In this document: in pieces, positions 1 through 10,124 of the stretch
Position numbering within the stretch: the stretch's first letter is position 1
Layout of the letters: each line of letters opens with the position of its first letter
Assembly: GCF_018446385.1 (NCBI RefSeq)
Contig: NC_055996.1
Location: 51,072,365 to 51,136,364 of the forward strand
Direction: 5' to 3'
DNA from: Zingiber officinale
Taxonomy: Eukaryota > Streptophyta > Magnoliopsida > Zingiberales > Zingiberaceae
Length of the DNA stretch: 64,000 nucleotides
The notes under the pieces: model-generated
What the model saw: only the letters and a program-made list of their open reading frames with translations
Database searches by the model: none
What the model was told of the DNA's origin: nothing
Position numbers and translations under genes: made by a program

Positions 1-747
1 TAGCAAATTAAGAACTTAGTTTCTTTTCTTAAGATACCTTTATGCATTTCTAGTGGCTTAAATGTTATAAATTAATAAACCTCACACTATATCATGTTAG
101 AATGCTAGTTGATAGATATTAGAACGTTTTCCATGCATTATATAATTGTTGTGTGAGATTTTGGCACGAACAAGTGCTGAAATCCGGGGTTCTGATTCGA
201 AATCAGAAACCTGATCGATCTACAGATCGATCAGAAGTGGGTTGTGCCACTGGATCGGTCAGCTGACCGATCCAGTCGCGAACAGAGAGTTTATGGATCG
301 GTCAGCCGACCGATCCAGATGCGAACAGAGAAGTACAAAGCTCACTGATCGGTCAGCCGACCGATCAGTGTACTCCTGGATCGGTCGGTAGACCGATCCA
401 GCTGCATACAGAAGCGAGATGGCTTGTGGATCGGTTAGCCGACCGATCCAGAGTTTTTCTCCGTGCCGGTATCAAGCTGGATCGATCACTGGATCGATCC
501 GACAGCCCAATCGATTCATGGATCGATTGAAATGCCTGATTACAGCTAGCAGGACATCCCAGAGGCATAAATTATCTTCCCTAGCATGTGTACAACTCCT
601 AGGTACACCTAGAATATTAAGTTCAGATTTTTCAGTAATCAGTTTAGTAAAATTTTAAGTAATCCAGATTTCCGCAATAGTAAATTTGGCACAGCATAAT
701 GTAGCGATCGACCTCACAGCCTAGTCAGTAGAAGGCGGGTCGTTACA
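1..747 (+). mobile_element. 3' part of a Ty3-gypsy (Tekay-like) LTR
   Basis: The segment ends in gtcgttaca, the same terminus as the complete Tekay-like LTRs at 8635 and 25717 (ggcggtcgttaca). Immediately after it the sequence changes to the purine-rich tail of a Sirevirus, so this is best read as an LTR inserted in that tail. Its left end lies outside the window, so I cannot say whether it is a solo LTR or part of a full element. It contains a palindrome array at 211-529. No coding region is supported; the open frames across the array are by-products of the repeat. Confidence 0.6.
211..529. repeat. Array of eight GATCGGTC-type palindromes
   Basis: Eight inverted repeats of about 22-26 bp lie at 211-234, 250-275, 294-317, 344-369, 376-401, 427-450, 477-500 and 509-529. 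The core is GGATCGGTC-nnnn-GACCGATCC. The arms vary but remain complementary: GGATCG with CGATCC, TGATCG with CGATCA, and CAATCGAT with ATCGATTG type pairs. Spacers are 8-28 bp and unrelated to each other. Similar palindromes occur in the Sirevirus LTR at 1916-2166. Confidence 0.85.
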
Positions 748-974
748 ATGAGTATCTCTTCAGGGGGAGAGATAGTGGTTGTTTGATGTGTGCCAATAGG
801 GGGAGAATGTGTGGTTTAAGTTAGACCTTCATTACCTATGGGGGAGGTCATAGGGGGAGAATGAAGGGAACCAACATTCATACTTTGGCATGAAGAGAGT
901 TAAGGCTGTGGGATTAGCTTAACTCAGAGTAGTCCTAACTTAAAGGTATTGTCAAACATCAAAAAGGGGGAGAT
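748..974 (+). other. Sirevirus 3' non-coding tail with repeated polypurine tracts
   Basis: Purine-rich blocks of the form agggggaga recur near 762, 799, 838, 853 and finally 961-974 (aaaaagggggagat), directly before the LTR start TGTTGG. The last one is the polypurine tract that primes plus-strand DNA synthesis. Several tracts upstream of the 3' LTR are a known feature of Sirevirus elements. The polymerase gene that should lie upstream is outside the window or displaced by the LTR at 1-747. Confidence 0.7.
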
Positions 975-1180
975 TGTTGGTGTAATATCCCTTAGGTCAA
1001 GGTTGACTGGTTTGACCAAGCTTGAGTCTTGGTCATAGTTTCGATGTTTGATAATACATGTAGACACATGGATAATGTAGGTGCAGTTGTTCATATGGGG
1101 AGATTCTGATCAGGGACTGATCAGTGTGAATGAAGAAGAGTCAAGTAGGTCAAAAGTGACCGGATACCTGACTGGGAAGT

Positions 1181-1577
1181 CCTAACTGGAAGGTTAGGCA
1201 GAAGGAAATCCTGGTGAGTGAAGCCAGGTGAAAGTCCTAGTGAGTGAAGCTAGGCAGATGGAAAGTCCTGGTGAGTGAAGCCAGGTGAAAGTCCTAGTGA
1301 GTGAAGCTAGGCAGATGGAAAGTCCTAGTGAGTGAAGCTAGGTAGAAGGAAATCCTGGTGAGTGAAGCCAGGTGAAAGTCCTAGTGAGTGAAGCTAGGCA
1401 GATGGAAAGTCCTAGTGAGTGAAGCTAGGCAGAAGGAAATCCTGGTGAGTGAAGCCAGGTGAAAGTCCTAGTGAGTGAAGCTAGGCAGAAGGAAAGGAAG
1501 TCCTAGTGAGTGAAGCTAGGAAGATGGAAAACCCTAGTGAGTGAAGCTAGGTGAAAGCCCTGGTGAGTGACGCCAGG
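1181..1577. repeat. Hairpin array, loop tgagtgaag, 13 units
   Basis: Thirteen copies of a 19-bp unit have a constant 9-nt loop (tgagtgaag) and 5-bp complementary arms. Two stem versions occur, CCTAG/CTAGG (for example 1236-1254) and CCTGG/CCAGG (for example 1210-1228), so both arms change together. The last unit has one loop change (tgagtgacg). Units are joined by short linkers such as tgaaagt or cagatggaaagt. A related hairpin, CCTAAC/GTTAGG, precedes the array at 1181-1198. Confidence 0.9.
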
Positions 1578-1588
1578 CAAGGGAAAAT

Positions 1589-1873
1589 CCAGATGGATCA
1601 AGGATGATCGGACATCTGGTGTTGGGAAGTCCAAGTAGGTCAAAGGATTGACTGGATACTTGGCATGAGGAAATCCAGATGGGTCAAGGTTGACCAGACA
1701 TCTGGTGGAAGTCCAAGTAGGTCAAGGTAGTGACCGGATACTTGGCACAAAGAGAAAAGTCCAAGTGGGTCAAAGGGATTGACCGGACACTTGGTGGGGA
1801 GTTCTGGCAGGTCAAGGGAGTGACCAGATGCTAGGTATGATGTACCAACAAGTCAAGGTTGACCGGATGTTGG
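1589..1873. repeat. Second hairpin array with variable outer stems and a GGTCAA...TTGACC core
   Basis: At least six units of 29-34 bp share an inner core near ggtcaaggttgacc and are enclosed by a 6-bp outer stem that differs between units but stays complementary: CCAGAT/ATCTGG (1589-1619, 1675-1705), CCAAGT/ACTTGG (1631-1663, 1713-1745, 1761-1794) and CCAACA/TGTTGG (1845-1873). A weaker unit lies at 1804-1834. The block follows directly after the 13-unit hairpin array. Confidence 0.9.
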
Positions 1874-1915
1874 TTTGAGAGGCTTGGGACTTGGTTTTGG
1901 GCAAAATACCAAGAG

Positions 1916-2166
1916 CTGGATCGATCAGTGGATCGATCCAGGCCTTTCCTAGCGAACAGAGAGCCTCTGAATCGATCAGTGGATCGATCCAGAGGTCCCA
2001 ATCGATCAGCCGATCGATTGGGACGCTGCTGCTTCGTGCGATAAGCGCTGGATGGATCCGTGGATCGATCCAGGCATTTTTCCAGAGCACAGAGGCACTC
2101 TGGATCGATCCGTGAATCGATCCAAAGCCTCCCCGATCGATTGGGAGTTTTTGAATCGATCGGGAT
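1916..2166. repeat. GATCGATC palindrome array in the Sirevirus LTR
   Basis: Inverted repeats such as ctggatcgatc-agt-ggatcgatccag (1916-1941) recur at 1968-1993, 1997-2021, 2048-2073, 2098-2123 and 2132-2166. Arms vary between GGATCGATC, GAATCGATC and CAATCGATC but remain mostly self-complementary. The array resembles that at 211-529 although the host LTR belongs to a different retrotransposon superfamily. Confidence 0.85.
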
Positions 2167-2678
2167 CCGACCGTTGCGTCGTATTTGAGCTGAAGGCGAG
2201 CGTCTCCTTCGGCATATCTTCACCGATTCATTTTAGGTCTCTCACCAGCTCCTCCACAGCGCTCTCAAAGCTCAGATCGCCAGTTCTTGAAGGATCTTGG
2301 AGGTTTTCCAAGTCAAGAGGCGGATCAAAGCCAAGAAGAGAAGTTAGGGTTAGGGCTTTCTGTACTCATTGTAAGCTTTGTGCTTGTATTTTGTTTCCCT
2401 TTCCTTTCTTCTTGTATTGAGAGTCTTGTAGGGCTTCTCCGCCTTCGGTAGTTACCGAAAAGGAGTGTTTCATAGTGGAGGTGTGTGTGTGTGTGTGCGT
2501 GGATCCTTGGACTAGTCACCTCTTGTGAGGTGGATACCAAGTAAAATCCCAAGTGTTAGCGTTGTATGTTTTTGTTTCTTCTATTTCCGCTGCACATCTT
2601 CAAAGAAACAAGCAACGCCAACCACGAAGCACGCGACGAGCTATTCACCCCACCCTCTAGCTACTTTTCGGTCCCACA

Positions 2679-3540
2679 TCATCGATCCTACATTATGTTC
2701 TTGTATATAAAGTATTTGATTTGGATCTAATTTAAATGTAATATAAGATAGATTAATTGAAATCAACCCCTTATTTTCCATCTCACCGAACCTAGATTTT
2801 TAATTATATTATACTTATGAGTGTTTGTGAGATGGTTGATTAAGTTTAACTTAGATTTGATGTTTGATTGACATTTAATTTAGGGTTCATTAGGTTTAAT
2901 TACATTAATTTAGGTTTAGTTTTATTTAGGTTTGATTTAGTTAATTTTGGTTTAATTAGATTAAGAGAGCTTGATTTAGGTTTAATTAGATTAAGTTTTG
3001 TTTAATTTAAGGATTGATTAAGTTAATTTTGCTTTAATTAGATTAAATTTGGTTTGTTTTTAATTAGATTTAATTGGATTAAATTTTGTTTGGTTTTAAT
3101 TTGATTTAATTAGATTTAATTAATTTTCTTTGGTTTCAATTGGACTTAATTAGATTAAATTAATTTTCTTTGGTTTCAATTGGATTTAATTAGAGTAAAT
3201 TAGTCTTAATTTTGTTTGGTTTTAATGAGATTAAATTAATTTTGTTTGTTTGGGTTAGGCTAATTCTCAATTTTAACTTAAATCCATCTCATCCTTTTCT
3301 AGATTTTCAATCAAGGAACCTTAAGATTTTTGTGAGATGGTTAATTTTATTTTTTTATTTAAGTTGAAGTCTATGGATTGATTATATTTGAGTTAGACTA
3401 AGGTTTGATAGTTAATCAGTTAAATAATCATTTCAATAATTGATTTTCAGACTATGGCGAGGCACGAGGTCTTCTTGGGTATTGGAGCTACAACTACTTT
3501 TAGACAAAGTCTTTTAAAGAAATTGAATATTTTTTTTTTT
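2679..3540. other. AT-rich intergenic stretch without gene
   Basis: No supported open frame. From about 2860 to 3270 the sequence is a degenerate array built on the words tttaattagattaaatt and tttggttt, suggesting slipped or decayed simple tandem repeats. A T10 run is at 3531-3540. The stretch separates the plus-strand Sirevirus LTR from the minus-strand Sirevirus remnant. Confidence 0.5.
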
Positions 3541-3599
3541 GAGAATCCTTGGTCTATCTAAACAAGTGTCGATCAAGTCTAAGTCCTTATCTATCCTAA

Positions 3600-4393
3600 T
3601 CTAAGCATAAATAATGAAAGCGGTAAATCAAACATCAAACAAGTCTATCCAATAATGAAGATGGTCTTTCTATTGGCTCTCCCTACATTATACTATCAAG
3701 GTAGTGGATTTGATCCTTAGAAATCCAATATTGATCAAGTTCAACTTGATTAATCAAGTTAGACTTGGGGACCCATGCTTGATTAATCAAGTTAGACTTG
3801 GGGGCCCATGGTTGGACTACTTTTCTATTGGTTTGATTAACTAGAGACAAGTAAGATTTAAATTTTTATTTAGCCTTATACCCAAGTCCAGATTGATTGT
3901 ATACGGCTCTTTGTTTTCCAAGAATCAGATCAAGATTCTTGGAACCCAAGGTGAACCGTTCCAATGTGTCCTTTAGTTCATTGACTTGACTTTTCAAGTT
4001 GAAATTTTCTTCCTCAAGTTGTTAGACTTGAGTTGAAGCTCCAGCATGAATAGGTTCGGTTAAGGGACTTAGGTTAGTCACTTCCTTAAGGGTTGTTACC
4101 TCCTTTTGAAGTGACTTAACACAGATATTGGACTTAGCTAATTTATGCATCAAATAATTAATCAAATTATGCAACTTATCTATTTGAGGGGAACTTACAG
4201 TGTTGTTTGGCCCTTTGAAAATGAGTACAGATCTGTGGCTTCTCTTGGACTCGAATTCTAATTCAACTCTGGTTTTGGACTCAAACTTGGACTCAGTTTC
4301 AGTGATATGAGGTTGTACTAGTAAAGCAAGGAAGCTAGCTTGGTCATGTTCTTTATTAGAGTCTTCTGAGGATTCAGACCATATTGCTTTCAA
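3600..4393 (-). pseudogene. Sirevirus gag C-terminal/linker region, decayed
   Basis: An open stretch (4393-4022) encodes an acidic, Ser/Glu-rich start followed by a helical segment with the sequence DKLHNLINYLMHKLAKS. The downstream continuation to about 3600 includes LGKQRAVYNQ and repeated WVPKSNLINQ. The same order, acidic stretch then coiled coil, occurs in the better-preserved copy at 50894-51418. Several stops interrupt it. It is a remnant, not a functional gene. Confidence 0.55.
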
Positions 4394-4650
4394 AGCCTTT
4401 CTTCTTCTTTGCTTCTGGTTTGGACAATCCGTCTTATTGTGCTCCTTCTAGTTACACCCATAGAAGATTACTTCTGATTGAGTTTCATTGCTTGATTCAG
4501 ACCTGACTGTTTACTCTTGGATTGGATCATCTTTTTCTTCTTAAGCATTTTCAGAACTAGGTTGACTATTTGACAGTGATCTCGTCTTCATCTTTGGAAT
4601 CTGATTTGTCTTCGGATTTGAGTTATAGTTGGTACTTGGGCTTCTCCTTC

Positions 4651-5031
4651 TTAGTCTTGAAATTTTCCTACAAGTAACACGATACCTTTCTCTATCAGAG
4701 TAGCATTAGATTGTTCATGAAGTTCAAACTCAAAAAATAGTTTGTCTAATCTAATTAAAGAAAGGTCCTTAGAGACTTTGTAAGCATCTACCATGGATGC
4801 CCACAAAGTGTTCCTCGGGAAAGCGTTTAATGAGTACCTTGTAACATTGTGATTCTCCACCTTTTGTTTGATCGCATGGAGTCCATTGAGCAGGTCTTGG
4901 ATTCGAGTGTATAATTGTCTTGTCGATTCATCATCCTCCATTTTAATATTATATACCATATTTAAAATAAGGTCATGTTTACTTACTTTTGCATCATAGG
5001 TGCCCTCTGTAGTTCGATCAATTTCTCCCAT
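4651..5031 (-). pseudogene. copia gag (UBN2-type) fragment
   Basis: A 126-codon minus-strand frame matches the central part of the intact copia gag at 51471-52454: it shares the pattern LNAFPRNTLWASMVDAY and the following SKDLSL..LDKLFFEFELHEQ segment. This is the capsid-like UBN2 region of Sirevirus gag. The amino-terminal DUF4219-like part and the CCHC zinc knuckle are not preserved. The role of the ancestral protein was particle assembly; this copy is dead. Confidence 0.7.
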
Positions 5032-5580
5032 AGAAGTTGCACTTGAGAATGGACTGACTTGGTTTATCTCTTCTTTGCTTAGTCCGCACTATACAGTCTA
5101 AGTGGCTATAGCGTCAACATCGACCTTCTTCATTAGGTGTGGGTTCCAGTTGTCGCATGTCTCTGGTTTCCCAGTTCCGTCGAGTGGTGGTGTGAAGCCC
5201 ATTTAGATGATTATCCACATTTCAACTTGAGTTTTCAAGTGGTACTCCATTCAACTTTTCTAGTAACCGAAGTCTTCACTAGAGAAAAGAGGTGGAAGAG
5301 CAGTGTTGTAGCCTTCTTGGTGGGCAATTAGAAAAATAATTCTTGTACACAAAAAAATGAAGAATGTTCTAAGACTTGATCTTAGATTAGTAGTGCATGA
5401 TAAAAAGAAAACTAAATAACTCTAGTGGTATTGCACCAACTTTGAGAAAAAAAATTTTGATTGTAAAAAAAATCTAATCAGAAGGGGTGATAGCACTGAT
5501 TTTGATGACTTCGAAAAATTCAAAAACAATACCATGAAAAAATTGTTTGAACGATGGTTTCACTAATTCAAAGTAATCTC

Positions 5581-5592
5581 GCTCTGATACCA
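5581..5592 (-). other. Primer-binding site (initiator Met tRNA) of copia-1
   Basis: On the minus strand this reads TGGTATCAGAGC, the standard site complementary to the 3' end of initiator methionine tRNA. It lies 2 bp from the LTR end (TGTAGGATTG on the plus strand from 5595), fixing the orientation of copia-1 as minus. Confidence 0.9.
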
Positions 5593-5594
5593 AT

Positions 5595-6244
5595 TGTAGG
5601 ATTGAAAGCTCTAGAGGGGGTGAATACCACTCGTGACTTTCACATTCGTTTAAGACTCAGAGAGTAAGAAGCAATAGAATAAGATAGAAGAGAAAGAAAA
5701 TGCAATTCTAACACGGCTAAGTTTTACTTGGTTCGTAGCCTATGGTGACTCCTACTCCATGGCCCGCATGTGAGAGTACTTTCGTTGGGCGATCACTAAT
5801 CAATTGAAGAATACAAATACAATTTCAAATGAGTATAAGTAACTTACATAAAAAAAATAATACCGACGACTTATAGAAAGAGATCTTCAATGTAGTTGTT
5901 GTCGGAGCAGCTTTTAGGTACGTAGAGATCGTTTCAGAGCAGCGTGCAGGAGTGAAAGTTGTTTCAATTGATGTATTTAAGCTACTGGTCGAAGCCTCCA
6001 TTTATTTCCCCATTCGTGCACCTAGATTCCTTCCTGGGTGCCTGCACTATGCTAACATGGTGAGCTCTCATTGAAACTTCATCTTGGAAGTTTATCCATG
6101 TCTGGGCCCTCAAACCCCCGCCAGGCGCCTGGACCGCTAACATGAGTCAGCCATTCGTCACACTCCAACTCAGCATGATGATGAAATTTTGTTTGTCCGG
6201 GCACCTAGAGTAACTCTAGGTGCCTGGACCACCCGGGTACCTAG
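5595..6244 (-). repeat. copia-1 5' LTR, first part (interrupted at 6244)
   Basis: Plus-strand reading starts TGTAGGATTGAAAGC directly after the primer-binding site. The LTR is interrupted at 6244 by the Tekay-like element and resumes after 25717, with CCTAG (6240-6244 and 25718-25722) duplicated at the junction. It contains repeats of the words caggcgcctgg and ggtgcctgga, themselves small palindromes. Confidence 0.8.
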
Positions 6245-6471
6245 TGTAACACCCATAAATTTCCTCTATTTAAATAAAGAAAAAAGAAGTAGAAGAAGAG
6301 AAAAGGAAATAAAAATACAATCATAAATGGCCTGGGCTAGGATTGAACCCTAGACCTCTTACTTGAAATTATTTTAAGTAGCCATTAGGTGGTGGTAAAG
6401 CATCACATTAGCAATAGGAAATAATTTCTTATAAGCAGATTTTGTGGGAGGAGATGTTTCAACTTCCACTT

Positions 6472-6482
6472 AGTATAAAAGG
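6472..6482 (+). promoter_or_regulatory. TATA box of the Tekay-1 5' LTR
   Basis: The sequence agtataaaagg occurs about 230 bp into the LTR and is repeated at the equivalent place in the 3' LTR (about 23551). It is followed by a pyrimidine-rich stretch and aaaccctag, a usual arrangement for the retrotransposon RNA start. Transcription start itself is inferred. Confidence 0.6.
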
Positions 6483-7959
6483 GGATGGATGAGAGAAAAC
6501 CCTAGTTTTCATCTTCTCTTCCTTTCCCTAGCCGAAATGCTCTTCTACCCCCTTTCAAGTTTCGGCCAAGGAACCCTAAGGCTTCAATTCTTAAGGTTTT
6601 CAAGGGGAGAATCTAAGGGGAGGGTCTCTCCCAAGGAAGTAGTACGTGCTGAAAAGGGTTTTTGAGATTAAGGCGTTCAAGAGAGGATTTTCTTCGCTAC
6701 ACCCTCTATAACAGTAAGATCTAGCGAAAGGATGTAAGTACTTCTCACCTGTTGTATAAGTTGCTTCATCGATGCATGTTGTAGTATGTATCTATGTAAA
6801 CTAAAAGAAGATTCATTCCATGATATGCTTTATGTATGTTAAAGGAGATAGATGTTATAATTGTAAGATGCCCTCTAAAGTTTAGGATTAAGAGCACGTT
6901 TAGAGTATTTGATTTGCTTCCCATTAAGTTTTGGGACTAAGAAGCATAATCAAGTGCCCCAAGGTGCTTCCCTATAAGTGTGAGGGATTAAGTGCACACA
7001 AGGTGTTTGTTGAAATGACAAGTTAGTGCAAGTATAATAAAGAAGTATTAAAAAGAAAGTATTTTACTTTAAGATGGCATGTACTGGACACAAGGTCCAT
7101 GGGTGGGCTCGTAGATCGCCCCTAGATCGCCTAGTAGTACCTTAATAGGTTCGGGATTAGCTACCTCGGATCTTATTAAGGTTGCGTGCAAAGTGGTACA
7201 ATGTCGGGCCCAAAACAAGTTGATTATTATTTTCACTAGTACGTAATATGAAGTTTTCCCAAGTTCATTGTTTATTTAAGTGAAAGCATTCTTAAATTTG
7301 GGAATTAGAGACTATAAGGTGCAGTTTTGATGAACTCTATTGTATGGCAAAGTTTATGGTTTTCATTACTTATTTTCAATACAAGCAGGGTTTTATGTTG
7401 ACGTCTCATGATAATTCTATTTAAAAATGTTGATGCTTGCATGATGAGTCTATTTAAAAATACATGTCATGTACATATTTCCAAATTACGGGTTTTAGCA
7501 TGAGTAATTATTAAGTGCATGTTTTGTGATCTTTCAAGCAGTTTTGCAAAGCATGTTTTCCCTTTTTAATCATTATTTTGTGAGTAGATGGTACTTACTA
7601 AGTGTTTGCTTATAGATTACTTTTCCTTATACTGCAAATAAAGGTAAAGGAAAGCTCGAGTAAGGAGGGGCAGCAAGAACGATGTTTGCTGGTGTGTGTG
7701 ACGGAACAGTGGGAAGTGATCTTGGAACTTACTAGTGCATGGAATGTGTTAGGTTTTGGTACTGATGGACCTATTTTCTTATCTCGATTAGTATAAAAAT
7801 ATTATTAAGAATTGTGTATGATGAAATTGACAGTTTGTTAGTAATTAGCATGTCAAAGACTCTCCCTAAAGAAATGGGAGAGAATGGTAAGCCAAGAGGG
7901 AGTACAAAGGGGAGAACCAACCTCCTTTGTAGTGTTGTGTGCGACCCCTGCATGGCTCG

Positions 7960-8440
7960 TGACACGGCCGTGTGGATTCACATGACCCTCACCTGCTCCC
8001 TCTCGACCAGGGTGACATTGTCGTGTGGATTCACATGACCATCACCTGCTCCCTCTTGGCCAGGGTGCTACGACCGTGTGGTTTCACACGGTCGTGCACC
8101 TCTTCCTATCGGCCGAAGTGACACGGTTATGTGACTTTATAGGGACGCACATTCCTCTTGGTCTCGGTCAAGGTGACACGGCCGTGTGAAGCACACGGCC
8201 GTGCACCTCTCCTTCTCGGGTAAGATGACACGACCATGTGGTTTCACACGGCCATGCACCCCTTCGTCACAGTGGAAGCCACACGGTTGTGCCCTGCTCC
8301 AGCAGGGGAGGCCTTACACGATCGTGTGGTACACACAGCCGTGCCCAAACTTGGGTTTGGAAAGGCCACACGACCGATCATCACCACACGGCCATAGCAT
8401 GCCCCTTCACGGGTACGACCACAGGGCTGGTTAGGGTCAC
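7960..8440. repeat. CACGGCCGTG palindrome array in Tekay-1 5' LTR
   Basis: More than a dozen units such as cacggccgtgtgg and tttcacacggtcgtgca are spaced 20-50 bp apart, many as paired inverted copies (cacacggccgtg). The 3' LTR holds the same array at about 25015-25520, with many C-to-T and G-to-A differences between copies. In this element the array lies well downstream of the TATA box, thus in the transcribed leader. Confidence 0.85.
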
Positions 8441-8638
8441 ACGGCCCAGACCCCTCAGCAGCTATAGAGTTCCTCTCAGCTCTACTTCACTCCAAACCAT
8501 GGCTTAACAGTCAAAACAAGTTCAGACTAGATTTTCTGAATCGAGCGAAGTGCAAAAATAACAAAGTCTTTAGAAGGTATGAAAAGAGTAACGTCCGTGC
8601 TCTAAGTTAGGGTTTCAGAAGGGGCGGTCATTACAGTT

Positions 8639-8650
8639 TGGTATCAGAGT
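8639..8650 (+). other. Primer-binding site of Tekay-1
   Basis: TGGTATCAGAGT lies 3 bp after the 5' LTR and is one mismatch from the site complementary to the 3' end of initiator methionine tRNA. This tRNA is the usual primer for Tekay/Del elements. Confidence 0.9.
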
Positions 8651-8870
8651 GGTTCCATCCTTCCGTCACACACACAACAAGCATTGATCCTGTAGCTCCC
8701 AAGTAAGAAAGTATCTGCTCACAACTTTTATGTATTTTATTTTTGTTATGATTAGTAAGAAATGCTTTTTAAGATTCAGCATGTTTATAGATGAAAGTAG
8801 TAATTATAACAAGTAGGAACGAGGAGTGGCTAACGTATGTTTTGACTGGTTTTGACTTATGATATGTAGA

Positions 8871-10124
8871 ATGGCTAGAGGATGACAAGTTAGATAGCCG
8901 AGGGTTAATGAACCTCGACCAGGGGAAAATGAGTCTGCACCACAGCCCAACCTTTTGGAAGTAGTAGCTCAGCTTCAGAGACAAGTGGCTGAGCAGCAGC
9001 AGGTTATTGCCGCCCTGATTGCTAACCAGCAAGCTCCCTCTATGGTTCCACTGGAAGTCAATATGGTAACACCTACTATAGCTGAAGTACCATCCGTTAC
9101 ACCTGTAACCCCAACAAAGGTGGTGAGGCAAGAAGCATATCTTATCCAGTGGCAGAAACTGAAACCAGAGCATTTCTCTGGTACCAATGAACCATGGGAT
9201 GCTCAGGCATGGTTCAAAACCCTGGAGAGCATAATGGAGCTATTGGACTAGCCGAAGGTAGAAAAGATTAAGTGTGCCTCCTTCTGCTTCACTGGGGATG
9301 CAAGAATGTGGTGGGAACGGGTCAAGGCAAAATGAAAAGTAGATCAAATGACCTGGTCTGACTTCGAGACTGAGTTCTTCGAACAGTTCTTCCATATGCG
9401 AGTCACGAACAAACATTACGATGAGTTCACGAAATTCCAACAAGGAAGTTTATTAGTAGATGAAGTCGTGAAGAAATTCAATAGGTTTGCTCGCCTATGT
9501 CCCGAGCCGGTCAGCACAGAAAGAGAAAGGGTAAGACTAATGCTCAAGATGTTGAGGCCAAAGATAACTCTGAATGTAGCTGGCAGAATTAATAGACCGC
9601 AGACTGTAGAAGAGCTGATTAGTAGTGCCCTGATCACGGAGCATTATCTGAACAGTATCAAGCAGCAGAAGCCAGTACTGATAGAGAACAAAGGTCAAGG
9701 GAGTTCTGGCACTCAGAAACCCCAGAGTCATGGGTCAACCTGGAAAGGGAGCTCCAAGAGGAAGCAGTGGAGTAATAAGAAGAGAGGATCCGTAAACAAG
9801 CAACCTAAGTATGCCACATGTTCCACCTGCAGAAAGATGCATCCTGGAATCTGTCGCAAGGGCATGAGTGGTTGTTATACTTGTGGTCAAGAGGGGCATA
9901 TGGCCAAGAATTGCCCGACCAAGATCAACCTTCCTCCTGCATAACCTGTGCAATATGGAGGCAAGCAGGCACAGCTACACCAGATGCAGGCCGCGTTGGA
10001 GGGTCCTCATATTAGCCAAGGTAGACTGGAAGCTCCACTAAGTTCTATAAATGCTCGAGTTTTCTCCCTTACCAGAGAGGAGGTAGCAAACGCCTCCACC
10101 GTTGTCACAGGTTAGATATGCATT
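8871..10124 (+). pseudogene. Tekay-1 gag, broken by in-frame stops
   Basis: One frame runs from an ATG at 8871 to the CACTA1 insertion. It shows a helical Gln-rich N-terminus, the gag capsid signature around WDAQAWFKTLESIM (about 9197-9238) and FETEFFEQFF (9363-9392), and a CCHC zinc knuckle, CYTCGQEGHMAKNC (about 9874-9915), used for RNA binding. In-frame stops occur at 8883, 8895, 9249, 9333, 9942 and 10113. All can be explained by one C-to-T or G-to-A change, and no frameshift separates them. The ancestral protein formed the particle shell; this copy cannot be made in full. Confidence 0.85.

Larger units (their letters stand above)
975..2678 (+). mobile_element. 3' LTR of a Sirevirus-like copia element
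   Basis: The LTR starts TGTTGGTG right after the polypurine tract and probably ends at gtcccaca (2671-2678), giving about 1.7 kb. The TG start is firm; the 3' boundary is an estimate from the usual copia LTR end. It contains three repeat blocks: a hairpin array (1181-1577), a second hairpin array (1589-1873) and GATCGATC palindromes (1916-2166). A GT microsatellite lies at about 2480-2498. No partner LTR is in the window. Confidence 0.75.
3541..5594 (-). mobile_element. Internal part of a minus-strand Sirevirus-like element (copia-1), truncated
   Basis: Read on the minus strand from its LTR, this segment gives a Met-tRNA primer-binding site (5592-5581), gag remnants, a coiled-coil linker and a stretch with two WVPKS-like motifs (about 3900-3600) typical of the end of the Sirevirus gag region. 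Protease, integrase and reverse transcriptase do not follow; the homology stops near 3540. Its 5' LTR is split by a Tekay-like element and continues at 25718-26365. Confidence 0.7.
6245..8635 (+). repeat. 5' LTR of Tekay-1
   Basis: Long LTR with a TATA box at about 6472 (agtataaaagg), a following leader with aaaccctag, and a CACGGCCGTG palindrome array at about 7960-8440. It ends ggggcggtcattaca at 8635, 3 bp before the primer-binding site. The short frames across it are non-coding by-products. Confidence 0.9.

Noticed and set aside
365..568. Open frames with repeated DRS/SISGS-like residues across 365-658 and 1812-2420
   Set aside because: They are translations of the GATCGATC palindromes, open on both strands because the repeat lacks stops. 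No domain or codon signal.
7960..8440. Possible CRISPR-like array because of short palindromic repeats with varied spacers
   Set aside because: Repeats vary in sequence and spacing, lie in an LTR, and recur in both LTRs of one element. There is no cas gene, and the genome is a plant.
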